From positions 14,611,637 through 14,675,636 of the forward strand of contig OZ026851.1 of NCBI GenBank assembly GCA_964023205.1: a stretch of 64,000 nt of DNA, in the 5' to 3' direction. The DNA is from Lutraria lutraria. Its lineage: Eukaryota; Mollusca; Bivalvia; Venerida; Mactridae. Positions 46,701 to 57,345 of this stretch are shown here, piece by piece; position 1 is the first letter of the stretch; each line of letters opens with the position of its first letter. The notes under the pieces are model-generated. The model was not told the DNA's origin and made no database searches. It saw only the letters and a list, made by a program, of their open reading frames with translations. A program made the position numbers and the translations under genes.

Positions 46701-49700
46701 CTGAGCCAATGGCAAATTCCATTTTCGTTTGAAACAACTGGGAAAAAACACGTATGCTAGTATAAAGTGCATAATTTATCTCTTTCGAATGAGATTCTGA
46801 AAACTCTTCATCCTGTTTTATCATACATGTATTCCCCAAAACTACTGACAAATATCTTTCCTAATCGTTTTTGGACCCAGGACCATACATGCAGTTCAGT
46901 TTTCAATAGACGTCACTTTCTCGACGCGCATGAATTTTTATGCGGACCAAAGTATTACTTTTTTCTTCATCCGCCTGCAATTGTTAGTCTATGTCTCGTT
47001 CCAAGTTGCAGCGCAAAATCAGTGTAAGTTCAGTTTCCATGAGTTCTACTTTCAGTACTTTGACTAATTAATAACATTGTCAGAGGAACGCAAATATAAA
47101 TACTCTCTTACCTCTATATCTACTTTGCCCGAATGTGTTCCGGTCACACTGAAATCGAATAATTTATTTGGGTAGCCGAAACAAATATCAGTTTGGTGGT
47201 ATTCGAGAGAATTGGGACGGCGATATTGAAACAGGTTTCAATCGGGGTTTTATTTAACATGCATATCTGAGAGCTAACACACTAATTTAACTTCTGGAGT
47301 ATTTTTGGCTGTATATCCATATAAGGATCAGTCAATGTCTGTTGTCCGTCGTCCACATAGAGGGGGCGTTAACACTAGAGTTCACAGTTTTGATGGGATC
47401 TTGGACAAGCCCGAACATTGGTCATTTGGGGTAAAAAAATAGACCAATGGGTAAAATCAAATTGAAACTTTGTTAACAATGTAGAGGTCGCTGTTTTTAT
47501 TAGCTCTTCACCAAACCTTGTCAAAATGTTTGTCGTAATAATATCTTTAAAAATGGATCATTTGAGGTAAAAAATTAGGGTCACCAGATCAAATCACAGG
47601 AAAACATTTAGAAAACCGAAGAGACAAATTTGAGGTGACATTTGCTCAAAATATCTGTCTTGATGATTTCTAAGGCAGTGTTAGGTTCTCCTAGTTAAAC
47701 TATTGCAATTATTTGAAAAAAAGTCGCAGTCTGTACTTAGGTGAACGAGTTAAAGGTCAACATGACCCTCTTGTTTTATTTTTGTTCGAATAGTATTCAT
47801 AGCTCATGACTATGACTGTGTAAAAAAGCAATAATCATTATACTCACTTTATCCAAACATCAGCTTTTCGTATTTGTTCAATTCGATGGTTTGCCTTGCT
47901 CTTCCATTGGTTGTCATATGGAAGGCGTGTCAATTGGGCGGAGTCAACAAGGAAGTCGGATAGAAAGTGTGTATCAACAAAAATGTAGCAATTATGACTC
48001 CCTGGAGAACAAAAAAACTATTTTAAGTTATTAGAAACATCATCCGGATATGTTTTACTCCGTTTTCAAGCTATTTTGAAATGGAATTGTAATTTAACTT
48101 CTCTAGAGCAACAACCTCTCAACAACATGATTTGCTTCTCCCAATAGGGTATTGCTTTGGTGAGGCTGCACTGCATTGTTTTATTCGGAAGTACATGTAG
48201 TATGTTACTAATTGTAATTGTTTCTTTTTTATACTTTATCATCCGAGGGTTTGTTGAATAAACATTGTTCTGCATCTTATCAAAGAGTGACAAATCCTGC
48301 AGGACAAATTATTCTATAACACCAGCATGTATGTAAAATAACAAATATACATGTTTACATTGTACAGTGACCTTTCGCCCGAGACACCTAAATTTGCAAC
48401 TTGTCGTCGCCCGTGTTCATCAAAAGATGTGTTTTAGGTGAACTTTTCTATGACTTAATATTCAAATACAATTTATTAGTAATACACGTTGGGATGAACG
48501 GATAAAATAAAGAAATATTTGGCATTATTTGCCTTTCAAAAAATGGCCACCTTTAAATTTTGGGGACCTCTATATTTGAGTGGCTAATTGTTTATGGTCT
48601 CTGACTTGTAACGGCTGTAAATTTGTACGCTAGACCGGGACCAGACAGAAATTTCGCATGTCAGGAAGCTGTCTGTCTAGTTTACGGGTGTTAAAGTCCC
48701 ATAAGCATATACATGTATCGGTCGTGATAGTTTCTGATTGTTCTATAACCAGTGTATTTTCCTCTCACGCATACTTTATTAAAAAAATGTTTCCAAAACC
48801 AATATCGTATTTTTTTCAATATCATTGAAATACATACTATTTATAGAACAGCTGTGTTTTCCCGCAGTCAAGTTATGCACACTTCGTAAAGTTACGTCAC
48901 ACGATATACATATTTCAAGTTTACAAAAGCAAAAATCACAGTGAAATGAGTGTTTTTAGAAGAAAAAGTGCTTGTTTCGTCGGTAATAATTATCTTGGGA
49001 TAATATCAGCAATTGAATGTTTTTGCATATTTTTTTCTATAGCAAAAAGCTAATGGGACTTTAAGGCTGGAGAGTTGCCGCATGTCCCTGGCTGTTGGTG
49101 CGATACTTATAAATAGATCAGTTAAGTTTTATACCATTTGCCACCCGCCTCCGTGGTTGAGGGGTTAAGGTCACTGTCTTCAAATTACTGTAACCTCTCA
49201 CTGATAGAGGGTCGTAGGTTCGAGCCCAGCTACCGACCATGTCTCTTTATGTAAGTGATGGTGAGCGTTTATAGTCCTGGTTCTCTCCTGGAACGATGAT
49301 TGAGCGTCTGTTCGCCTCATAATAAAAATGGCGTAAAACCAAATGAAACAAACATCATACCATTTGCAGATTGAATTACTCCTCCTATTTCATACCAATC
49401 GCCTGGTTGAACACGAGACGTCTTCCCAAGGCTTATCTGTTTATTCTTACCTAAAAATCATCCATTTGAAACTAGAAAGTTTGCTATAAATCTTATAGAG
49501 TATACAAATATCTATGTATTTATTCTCTCCCATGTATGACTTTTCACGGGAGACAATTCACTGAGTGGTATCACACGCACATACAATATCATGTAATAAT
49601 GGATTATTTACTAGTAATTATTCATAACCCTTTTTTAATAGTTACAGAATACTGCGATTTATCTCAATAAATATATTTTATAAATGAAGAGAAATAAAAG

Positions 49701-51594
49701 TTTAAGCTCAGACATTCTTGTTTGCAAGGTTCCTTCATTGTGGCCCCCATGTTGCCAATATAATAACCTCCAGCGTGTATGATTCAGATAAATTATTGAT
49801 TGTATAATATAGTGTATATTATTACAGTCATTGACCAGAAAGTCGAAATTCTTTTAAGAACTGTTTGACTTAAAATGTATTTCTAAAATCAAATATTTGC
49901 CATATTCTGAACAATACAAGGATTATGAACATATCTACATGTATATGGAATTCAATTCATATGTAGTCGCCACTGACAACAGGCTATTGGACGAGTTTTT
50001 ATCTGTACACGAAACTTACCTCAAAGAACCACTAGGCTACAACCACATACAAAACCTTTTTGTCTCCGCTATAAAATTTGTATAAACAGAGTTTCGTGTA
50101 ATATAGTATTGGGTCGAGTCCTGGATATTCTAAGGAAGTTAGGACGTATTTAAAAATTAAACTAAACACAAATTTCCCATATTTAAAACATTTACCATGT
50201 CCATCTTGACATTTTAAAGTCAATCCAACACTGTGGTATTGCTGAGTATGCGTTTTATCTAGTAACTTGATGTACGCTGTAGCTTTATATCTCGCTAAAC
50301 TGTAAATGGTAACCGTTTGAGCAACACTTTGCCATGATTGATGTCTGAAAATTGAAATAAAGTAATTGTAAGTATAGAAAACTAGGACTTGGACTGTAGC
50401 GAATGTCCAAACACTCGGATATTTCGAAATCGAATACGAAATCTTACTACCTCGATTTTAGGAATAATGTGTCAGACATAAATTTTCCCACATGAAGCAT
50501 GATAAATGTTGAAATGAATGTAACTGGTCTTATAAGTAACGTTACCTTCCGGAATCATGTTAGGAAACAAAAGTTGTTTCACTAGACGCATCGTGTTTTC
50601 ATATTCATAGAAAATATAATGATACGGTAAGGTGTTGGTCAAATTGCTCAAACTACTTTGATTTAAGATAGGCATACTCATGTTCATCTTATTTTACAGT
50701 GACGTACAACCTGATCGAACTGAGTACTTGAGTGAAAATAATCAGTCAGATTACCGCTCAAAAAAGGAATAAAAAATTCAGCTACCAGTGAGTGGTGGAA
50801 CATTTGAAAAGTTTCTATTGCAATGTGGTATTCAGTACTGAATTATAAACATATAACATGTGAAACTTCGGTTTTTTTGTTTCTTACGATTTATGTTTTT
50901 CGTTCCACAGAATCATGATTCTTACAACATGTAAAGCCCAAAGGGCTGATACTCGAAGAAATTTCCTTCTGACTGGAACCCACTTTATATTTGGTTTTTT
51001 AAACTTTGTTTAAGGCATCTTTGTCCTTTACAGCGCAACCTCTCCAAAGCAACACCTTTTGTGACTTTGATTGCATCGAGATTTTACACCCCTTCTCAAC
51101 AGTCATAGTCATCCATGAGGTGGATAGTTTAACTATTCATCGTACCTGGGAAGAACCAGTACTAGACTCCCATCCTTTGTAAGCAACACCTTTTATGAGT
51201 AGCAACATTATGTCGTTGTTGAGAGGTTGTTGCTCTAGATAGGTAAATTAATAGTTGAATTGTACAGCGGGGGATACAATGCTGTTGTTAAAGGGAGGTT
51301 GTTGCCTAAGAGAGGGCCGTTCTGGAAAATTTGTACCGTATTATTATCTAAACAGAAAAAGATGCAGACCAGATGAGGTAAAAATGAAATACAACGTACA
51401 CCATATTAAACTTACCGATTTGACACTAGTACACTATGATTTCCATGATATGCATCATTACTTTTTGATATATCGCATCCATTGCCATACCAATTGTCTT
51501 TAAAACTTGACATCTCAAATCCCCCATTTTGTAAAAGGTTGCCATAGCCGCTCACAAACACCAATATAAATACAAGTGTCTTAAAAATAAACAT
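40740..51594 (-). CDS. Secreted GH10 endo-1,4-beta-xylanase-like enzyme with CBM4/9-type module
   Basis: Fourteen minus-strand exons, all in phase: 51594-51416, 50344-50196, 49450-49361, 48001-47848, 47148-47112, 46737-46579, 45647-45592, 45080-44943, 44240-44069, 43411-43310, 43005-42957, 41905-41739, 41395-41179 and 40768-40740; 565 aa. The product hydrolyses beta-1,4-xylan or a similar glycan outside the cell. MFIFKTLVFILVFVSGYG is the signal peptide. NLLQNGGFE to about residue 165 is a CBM4/9-type carbohydrate-binding module. GH10 begins near FAIGSAM (about 211). The acid/base is E330 (WDVLNE), and the nucleophile is E429 (ITEF), whose codon is split by intron 11. Other landmarks are GVQGHMHD, ILWGFWDGHIWEPDA and a C-terminal beta domain. 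The usual RGH reads RCH (279-281). The tiny last exon (NPSVIVG, stop) is the least certain piece. Introns hold several SINEs and MITEs. Confidence 0.9.
42020..42205 (-). mobile_element. SINE (family B, minus)
   Basis: Contains CAGTGGAGGAATAACCCAAG, ACCGACCTTCCGTGAGCTAG, GTGATTCGAACCCACAGCGG (B-box complement) and TTCATAACCACTGGACCGCG (A-box region complement). It lies in intron 11 of the GH10 gene. Confidence 0.75.
42416..42700 (+). mobile_element. tRNA-derived SINE
   Basis: GGTAAGCCCAGTGGTTAGAG (A box), GGTCTGAGTTCGAAGCCTGA (B box), core GTTAGTACTGGTTCAGGCC, then TGTTGAAAATGGCATTAAAT and an AATAAATAAATAAA tail. It is a full-length copy with a head different from family A but the same core. 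It lies in intron 11 of the GH10 gene. Confidence 0.85.
44276..44432. mobile_element. GTACAACCTCTCC hairpin MITE
   Basis: The ends GTACAACCTCTCC and GGAGAGGTTGTAC are perfect inverted repeats flanked by TA. The interior repeats CAACAACCTC and CAACAACAGCAT. Related pieces are at 27088, 48100, 51035 and 55776. It lies in intron 8 of the GH10 gene. The TA flank would suit a Tc1/mariner-type mobiliser. Confidence 0.75.
44592..44730 (-). repeat. Minus copy of the 23621-24170 repeat
   Basis: ATGTAGAGGTTGTCATGAGG, AGTTTGATGATTGTAAGTGG and GCGTTTTGATTTTATAGGCA, then an AAACAAACAAACAAAC tract; complement of the block at 23690. Confidence 0.7.
45335..45490 (+). repeat. GACCTTTATTCATAGG repeat
   Basis: Short phrases GGCCTTTATTGACACG, GACCTTTATTCATAGGATAG and TTTATTCAGAGGTTGTCA. 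Complementary phrases occur at 56575-56700 (AATAAAGGCCATCCTGTGAA). It lies in intron 7 of the GH10 gene. Confidence 0.55.
46188..46432 (+). repeat. Dispersed repeat family E copy
   Basis: GGGTCGTATTATAGGAACGC, CCACAACGGTGTCCGCTCC, CATGAGATCTCGGTCATG and GGCCTGGCACTCTTGTT; parallel to the copy at 32090-32350. It lies in intron 6 of the GH10 gene. Confidence 0.85.
46880..47065 (+). repeat. Dispersed repeat family C copy
   Basis: CGCGCATGAATTTTTATGCG, AAATCAGTGTAAGTTCAG and CTACTTTCAGTACTTTGA. It lies in intron 5 of the GH10 gene. Confidence 0.7.
47325..47785 (+). repeat. Dispersed repeat ending in CCCTCTTGTT
   Basis: AT-rich, with TGTTGTCCGTCGTCCACA near the start and AGGTCAACATGACCCTCTTG at the end. 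The CTCTTGTT terminus is shared with family E, which suggests a common 3' end. It lies in intron 4 of the GH10 gene. Confidence 0.5.
48100..48180. mobile_element. GTACAACCTCTCC MITE fragment
   Basis: CTAGAGCAACAACCTCTCAA, CTCCCAATAGGGTATTGC and GGTGAGGCTGCAC match the family member at 44276. It lies in intron 3 of the GH10 gene. Confidence 0.6.
48555..49120 (+). mobile_element. SINE (family D) split by a TTAA MITE
   Basis: The left half (to 48690) and right half (from 49065) line up with the uninterrupted SINE at 28200: GCTGTCTGTCTAG...GGGTGTTAA then GGCTGG...CCCTGGCTGTTGGT. The MITE sits exactly at the TTAA. It lies in intron 3 of the GH10 gene. Confidence 0.75.
48695..49060. mobile_element. 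TTAA-flanked MITE inside a SINE
   Basis: 366 bp, flanked by TTAA at 48691-48694 and 49061-49064. Terminal inverted repeats are AGTCCCATAAGC and GCTAATGGGACT, one mismatch. Non-coding and AT-rich. The TTAA target implies a piggyBac- or Kolobok-type transposase supplied in trans. Confidence 0.85.
49139..49345 (+). mobile_element. tRNA-derived SINE (family A)
   Basis: CCACCCGCCTCCGTGGTTGA head, GGTCGTAGGTTCGAGCC B box and CTACCGACCATGTCTCTTTA. The core is decayed (AGTCCTGGTTCTCTCCTGG) and the end is ATGGCGTAAAACC. It ends just before GH10 exon 3. Confidence 0.8.
51030..51340. mobile_element. GTACAACCTCTCC-family element interrupted by a SINE
   Basis: CGCAACCTCTCCAAAGCAAC at the left, then after the SINE GAGTAGCAACATTATGTCGT, TTGAGAGGTTGTTGCTC and AGAGGGCCGTTCTGG at the right. 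It is close to the copy at 55776. It lies in intron 1 of the GH10 gene. Confidence 0.7.
51065..51180 (-). mobile_element. 5'-truncated SINE (family A, minus) with 18-bp target duplication
   Basis: Reads, on the minus strand, GGGAGTCTAGTACTGGTTC to GTTGAGAAGGGGTGTAAAA. Flanks are AAGCAACACCTTTTGTGA (51047-51064) and AAGCAACACCTTTTATGA (51181-51198), one mismatch in 18, as expected for LINE-driven insertion. Confidence 0.8.
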
Positions 51595-51924
51595 GATTTA
51601 CTAAATTACATTGAATTATGATATTCATATAACGCAAGAGAACTGAGCAAAAGTTTACTGGTACCATACGGTTTCTAATAAACTCTCCACACTCTTTGTT
51701 TAGAAGAATGAAGTCACGGTGGATTATAATGTATTCACAACCTTTCAATTGTTATTCAAATTTCTTTCAAAAGTTGTTCAACTATGACCATATTGAGAAA
51801 AATCAGACCCAATGTTCCTCCCGTATCATGAAATGAACTTACAAACATTTGAGAAAAGAACAAAATGTGTATGAAATGAACTATTTACTTTTTCCATTGG
51901 GGTGTTAAGTTGCACCAAAGCCTG

Positions 51925-52045
51925 GTTTTTTGGCGCCTTTTCTTGCTTTTACAGTGGAGGAAGACACTAGCCGTCCTTCTGGATGAAACCACTGACGTTC
52001 TGTATCGGATTCGAACCCACATCGGTGGTGCGTTGGAAGCAATTT
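51925..52045 (-). mobile_element. SINE fragment (family B, minus)
   Basis: ACAGTGGAGGAAGACACTAG, CCGTCCTTCTGGATGAAACC and GGATTCGAACCCACATCGGT match the family B copy at 42020. Confidence 0.65.
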
Positions 52046-52174
52046 CAGATTTGGTGGGTCTAATTTTATATTTTTGTCAGACAACAGTTGGAGGACATAG
52101 CTCATTTAGTTACCATTACATGCGAACTTTTGCCATCTGTTTCTACGACCCTGTAAGATTAGTGTCTGTAGTGT

Positions 52175-52315
52175 CAACAACGGGGGGCCGGTTGTGTCAG
52201 TCACAGGGGGAATTGGGTGGACTGAGTGTGTCAATCACGGGGGCTGCGTGTGTCAATCAGGGAGAAGGGTTTTGTCAATCACAGGGAGGGCTTGGGGGCT
52301 TGGTGTGTTTATTAT
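52175..52315 (+). repeat. G-rich minisatellite
   Basis: About four units of roughly 30 bp with TGTGTCAATCACGGGGGCTG and variants; each unit ends in runs of G. Confidence 0.8.
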
Positions 52316-52624
52316 AGAACGTTCGGTGTATAATGTACATTATATCTATTATATATGTATGTCGTGTGTCAGAAGTCAAGCTTATCTCTCGATGATAACA
52401 AAGTTTAACATGGAATATAAGTATATGCATGTATATATATATGTATGCAGCTTGTTCATGAACTGACATCTTTACAGGACATTTACACACATCAGAAAGT
52501 TTTTTTCATTCATTATTCTTTCATAAATCGCTTGATTTTTTTTATATTTCAAAACACGAATTACATCCCCAACACGGCACATATCTGCTCTTTGGCATGA
52601 TGTTGATAAATTGTCCTGGCTACC

Positions 52625-52780
52625 GCTACCGACCATGTCTCTTTATGTAAAAAAGTAGGCAGTTGCTTACAGAGGCTGGGAGTCTAGTACTGGTTCTTCC
52701 CAGGAACGATGATTAGGTGAACTGTCCGCCTCATATGACTCTGACTGTTGAAAAGGGGCGTAAAACCTGATGTATAAAAA
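52625..52780 (+). mobile_element. 5'-truncated SINE (family A)
   Basis: Starts at CTACCGACCATGTCTC and runs through AGTCTAGTACTGGTTC to GTTGAAAAGGGGCGTAAAAC. The tRNA head is missing. Confidence 0.85.
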
Positions 52781-53524
52781 AATGTTAATATTATGAAAGT
52801 ATCAGACCAATTATCATTATTTTTCTATTGCTACCTTAGTTACTTCAATTAATTTTACGACACATTTGAAGTTGTGGCCCTTGTTGAAAAAATAGAAAAT
52901 TATTTATTGCATGGGGACTCCATATTATTTTCATAAAAAATAGGTAGATACGGAGTTATTGCATCTTCTATACCATGTGCTTTCATTGAAATGGACATTA
53001 ATTTTTTCTTGAATGTTATTATTTTTGCATCATCGCATTCACTCGCCGCGTCTTTCTCCTCGTCGCAAGAAGTGATTAATAATAATAAACAGTCTCCTTC
53101 TCTACTGCATACTGCGTGTATATTTTATAGTTCACATTATTGTGTATATGAACAAGATATTAATTTTGATTTTCGCAATTTGAAGGGTAATTCTTGAAAG
53201 TCGGAAAGAAATTGTAATTTCGAATACTAAATATGTTAATAAAAAAGAGCATTTTGGCAGTTTTGAACCCATGGCCGCTACAAATAAAAAAAATCATAGC
53301 CTTTACCTCTCAGCCACGGCACATTACGATAGTGTTCTGTTTATGTATTACAATATAATGTTATTTCAACCGGTAAATAACCTGATCTACCTCGGAAAAG
53401 GGTAAATGTTTACAACGGTTCTCATTTAACTTTAAATCGACTATAAATCAGTTTCTATCATGGTAAAACTAGTTTTCAAAATCTATGAGTGAACATGTAA
53501 AGGATAAATGTGTTTTGTTCTGAC

Positions 53525-53860
53525 CAAAACACAACGCTTTTCCACATCCGTCATGCAATTGCAGCGCATGTCTATGTAGGTTCAGTTTCCATGAATACTT
53601 TGAGTACTTTGATTTAACTCTTGTATATACATCTGTACCATTTATTCGACTTTTTTACATTAATTCTGTTCTCAATGAGGTATCATCATAGCTATATGAA
53701 CCCCCCCCCCCCCCATTTAAATTTGTAAAAAACTTGAAATTGACCAAAAACTGAAAACTTAATGGTAGGTATATGTTGGGAGGATGTATGTGCTTTATTG
53801 CACTTTTTTCACCCTTTTAAGGGCCAACCACTTTTCCCCTTGAATTGAAAAAGAATACCG
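53525..53860 (+). repeat. Long copy of repeat family C with poly-C run
   Basis: CGCATGTCTATGTAGGTTCA and CATGAATACTTTGAGTAC, then about 14 C at 53701, then TTAATGGTAGGTATATGTTG and GGGCCAACCACTTTTCCCC. Complement of 39890-40300. Confidence 0.75.
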
Positions 53861-53989
53861 GACTATTTTTGTATTATTTTATGAACTTGTTACTGTTGTG
53901 GACGATATTTACGTGTTTACACACGTGTGCGTTTTGTATTCGTCCATATACTCTATCGTTAACTATAAATATGTTGTTCTTTCAAATCA

Positions 53990-54031
53990 AAAGGACTTAT
54001 ATACATGTATATGTATGTATATAAGTCCTTG
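53990..54031. repeat. Perfect short hairpin
   Basis: AAAGGACTTATATAC and GTATATAAGTCCTT are complementary arms around a TA-rich loop. A second hairpin lies at 54173-54203 (GACCATCTTGTAGTT / AACTACAAATGGTC). Confidence 0.8.
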
Positions 54032-55775
54032 TTTCAAATTAGTGTTTTTGCATTGATTTTTTGTAATAGTTTAAGTATTCAAACATGCAAATTCGTGTTA
54101 TAGGTTCTTTTGAAAATGTTGTATATTTTATGTTTTGTATTTACATGTATATTTCCTGTAAAAATATTGTCTTGACCATCTTGTAGTTAAAACTACAAAT
54201 GGTCAAAGGCAGTATGTACATGCCGATAAAAAACAATTATCTTGCAAACTTGTTAATGTCCCTATTAGTGTTTATTTTACTATAATTGTAATAAGTTTTT
54301 TTTTAATTAGTTACTATTATTCTTCGATCATCCTTTTGTATATCTTATCAACAATTAAGAAGATATACTTGGCCTTACGTCATGCGCTGCTAGTTTTTTG
54401 CCACGCATGCGCACAACGACTTCCGACTCGGCGTTCAGTTCGTTCTTTACCTCACTAGTCGTTGCACGTGTCCATGCCAAGTTGTGTCTCTACCGGTAAT
54501 TATAGTTTCATTGTTTATGTTATTTGTTCATTTTTATGCATTTCGTATTAGTGTTCCATTTGACAATGTATGTTCTGTTGTATGTGTATTTCTGTGTTTC
54601 CTAACTATACCGAGCTAGTACTGTGCCAGGAAAATCACAGGAAACGGGCGAGGCGTGTATTGGTGCTTTGGGCACGATGGATAACCAGGAAAAACTATTT
54701 AATAATTTGTAGGGATATAAATGCCCGGTACTCCAGTATTATCTCTCTCCTCTATCTGAGGTGGCCTTGAAATGACCATAGCTGTAGAATGGGCCATTAG
54801 ATTAAAGGAAGTTCTTTCTTCACCGAGCTAGTTACACGTGTCTATCATACTCCCATGTTGTTGTTTCACTATATCATTAAAGGTCGAGTAGACTTACGAC
54901 ATTATTTATCCTTTGTTGAGTACACATGAAATTTTACACTGGTTATTTTTTTAAATAATGTACAAGGGTTTGCAGTATTTTATTGTTTGTTAATCCTTTT
55001 ATTTACACGACAAAGTGATGTCTTCAGTATAAAACGGTTCAATGCTTTCCTATCATCCATTTTGGCATGAAATTCTCATGCTTTTTGAAAAGTGAACACA
55101 TTTTTGTAAGGAGAACCAGTTTTCTATTAGATTGATGAAAAGGACATGCCTCGATCCATATTGTGTGTATGATGAAAATAGTCCAAGCAATGTAAACATG
55201 TTATATAATTATGGTGTACAGCATAGACGGGCCAACTCGCTTGAGTGTGACAGAATATAAAATATAGTAGTATTTTGATTTTAAATCTTCATTTTTTTCA
55301 CGCATGTACATAGATGACACGTTTACACAATGCTTGCACTACTTTCTTCGCACACAATATGGAGGCATGCTTTTTTGATGACATGATAAAGTGGCGTTTG
55401 GATTTTATTTTTCAGGTTGTTGAAGTTTCTATCAGAAAAGTAATATCCGGTTGCACTATTAGAGATTTTAAACTAACTTCATATTCATCAGTTGTGCATA
55501 CCATGTGATGTTAGGAATTACCGTCTTCAGAAATTGGAAATGAACACTTTACAGGTAATTATTTTTATTGTAATTAGATTTAATTATTCAATATTAAATA
55601 TTGTATTGCCTCATGCATAGCTAATAAAATGGTTTTGCAAATAGTTCATTAGTTTAGATTCTTAGCCCCATCATTAGAAAAAGCTAGCCTATACTTTCTT
55701 TTTGTACCCACTTCGTGGACATCCAAGAAACATGGCTGTCAGAATTACCTTAAATGAAGGTGTTTAATGTACAAT

Positions 55776-55955
55776 GTAACCTTTCCAAAGCGACACCCTT
55801 TGGGAGTAGCAAAATTATGTTGTTGTTGAGAGGTTGTTGCTCTTAAGAGAGGTTAAATTAACAGTTAAATCGTGCAGTGGGAAAAAAGTATGGTGTTGTT
55901 GAAGAGAGGCTGTTACTCAAGAGAGGGGCACGTTCTGGAGAGGTTGTACTGTTTT
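55776..55955. mobile_element. GTACAACCTCTCC-family element
   Basis: GTACAATGTAACCTTTCCAA at the left, TTGTTGTTGAGAGGTTGTTG and TTGAAGAGAGGCTGTTACTC inside, CTGGAGAGGTTGTAC at the right end. Confidence 0.75.
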
Positions 55956-57164
55956 TATAAATATTCTATGGTTTTGTTTATTTTTTTCTCAATTTATTGT
56001 TCAGACAAAAATATTGTACAGTTATTGCTGAATGTAAAAACGTGATTCATACAATTAATGTTGAATTATTATGTATTAATTTTATAATTATGATATTGTT
56101 GAATTATTCTCATTTTAATAATATAATGGTACTAAGTTTCTTTTATTGAATATTTTGTGTGGTTTATAAGTTTGTATCTATCAAATACTTAATTGATATT
56201 TTTACATTGCAATTTCAAGCTGACACACAAGTAATTGTTATATACGATCAAGGTCTTCAAGTAAAACTAATTGTTTCTGGTTAATTAACCTGTCTACCCT
56301 TATCCTCATTTTTATAAGGCCCAAGGAACAGTAAAATCATGCATAGTGAACAGTGCACTGTTTTACTTTGCACATGTTTCCATCAGCAAAAAGCATTTCT
56401 TCAAACACTGCTATTTTCAATGAGCATTTAACCAGAAACAAACTTGTTATTTTACGCCCATGTTATAAAATAGTAAGTTTTAGCATCATGCAGGGTCGTG
56501 CATTTATGACCCTTATCGTACGCCATATTTTGTGGTTGATGATATTAATTAAACAAATTACAGAGTCACACCTGTGTTTAAGCAGCCACTTCCGAATAAA
56601 GGCCATCCTGTGAATGAAGGCCATTCTTTTAAGAAATGTTATAGAATATTTAGGACAAACGGACCTCCGTCCTATGAATAAAGACCACAGGTTTGACTGT
56701 ACTGATGTATTGACAGTATTTTGTAAAAACAAACAAATATCAACAACATTTAAAGTGCTCACTGAATCATTTCAAATGTAACATAATTTTGTGAACTGGA
56801 GACGGATTGGTTGGATTTTTAAAATAGCTTTCTATCAAGACTAATGAAAAATGTTTATTTTTAAATTTGTTATTTTTAAATTTGTTATTTTAAATTATAG
56901 GAATGGTACATATGGATGAATAGACTAAAATAATTTTTATGACTGCTTGTGCTCTACAATGGAGACTTGACCATTTTGTCCAAGGTAGGTGTTTAACATT
57001 GCATAATATATTAGTCTTAAATTATTAATTTATAGCTTGTTGATGATTTCAATAATGATCATATTTTGGTTGTTCACCTGTTCAAAACAAGATTTCAGTA
57101 TACACCAGCGACAGCGGTGTTTAATTTTTTCTGCAGATCGGTAGATTTTTTTAGGCTTAGATTA

Positions 57165-57345
57165 TCCCTTAGACTGACTTTGGGCAGTGATGGACCGAAG
57201 CCCTTGGCACACTGAGTTCGAATCTTCTCTTTTTTATGCCATCCCACATATCACACCCCTACTGCGGGCAGTTAACCAATTTTGCTGGATTAATTCTGTA
57301 CTAATGCTTACCTTGTTCTCCGCATGCAGCAGCCATATTCTCCAC
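57165..57345 (+). mobile_element. Diverged tRNA-derived SINE
   Basis: GCAGTGATGGACCGAAGCCC (A-box region), CACTGAGTTCGAATCTTCTC (B box), then ATTCTGTACTAATGCTTACC and an AT-rich end. Confidence 0.5.
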
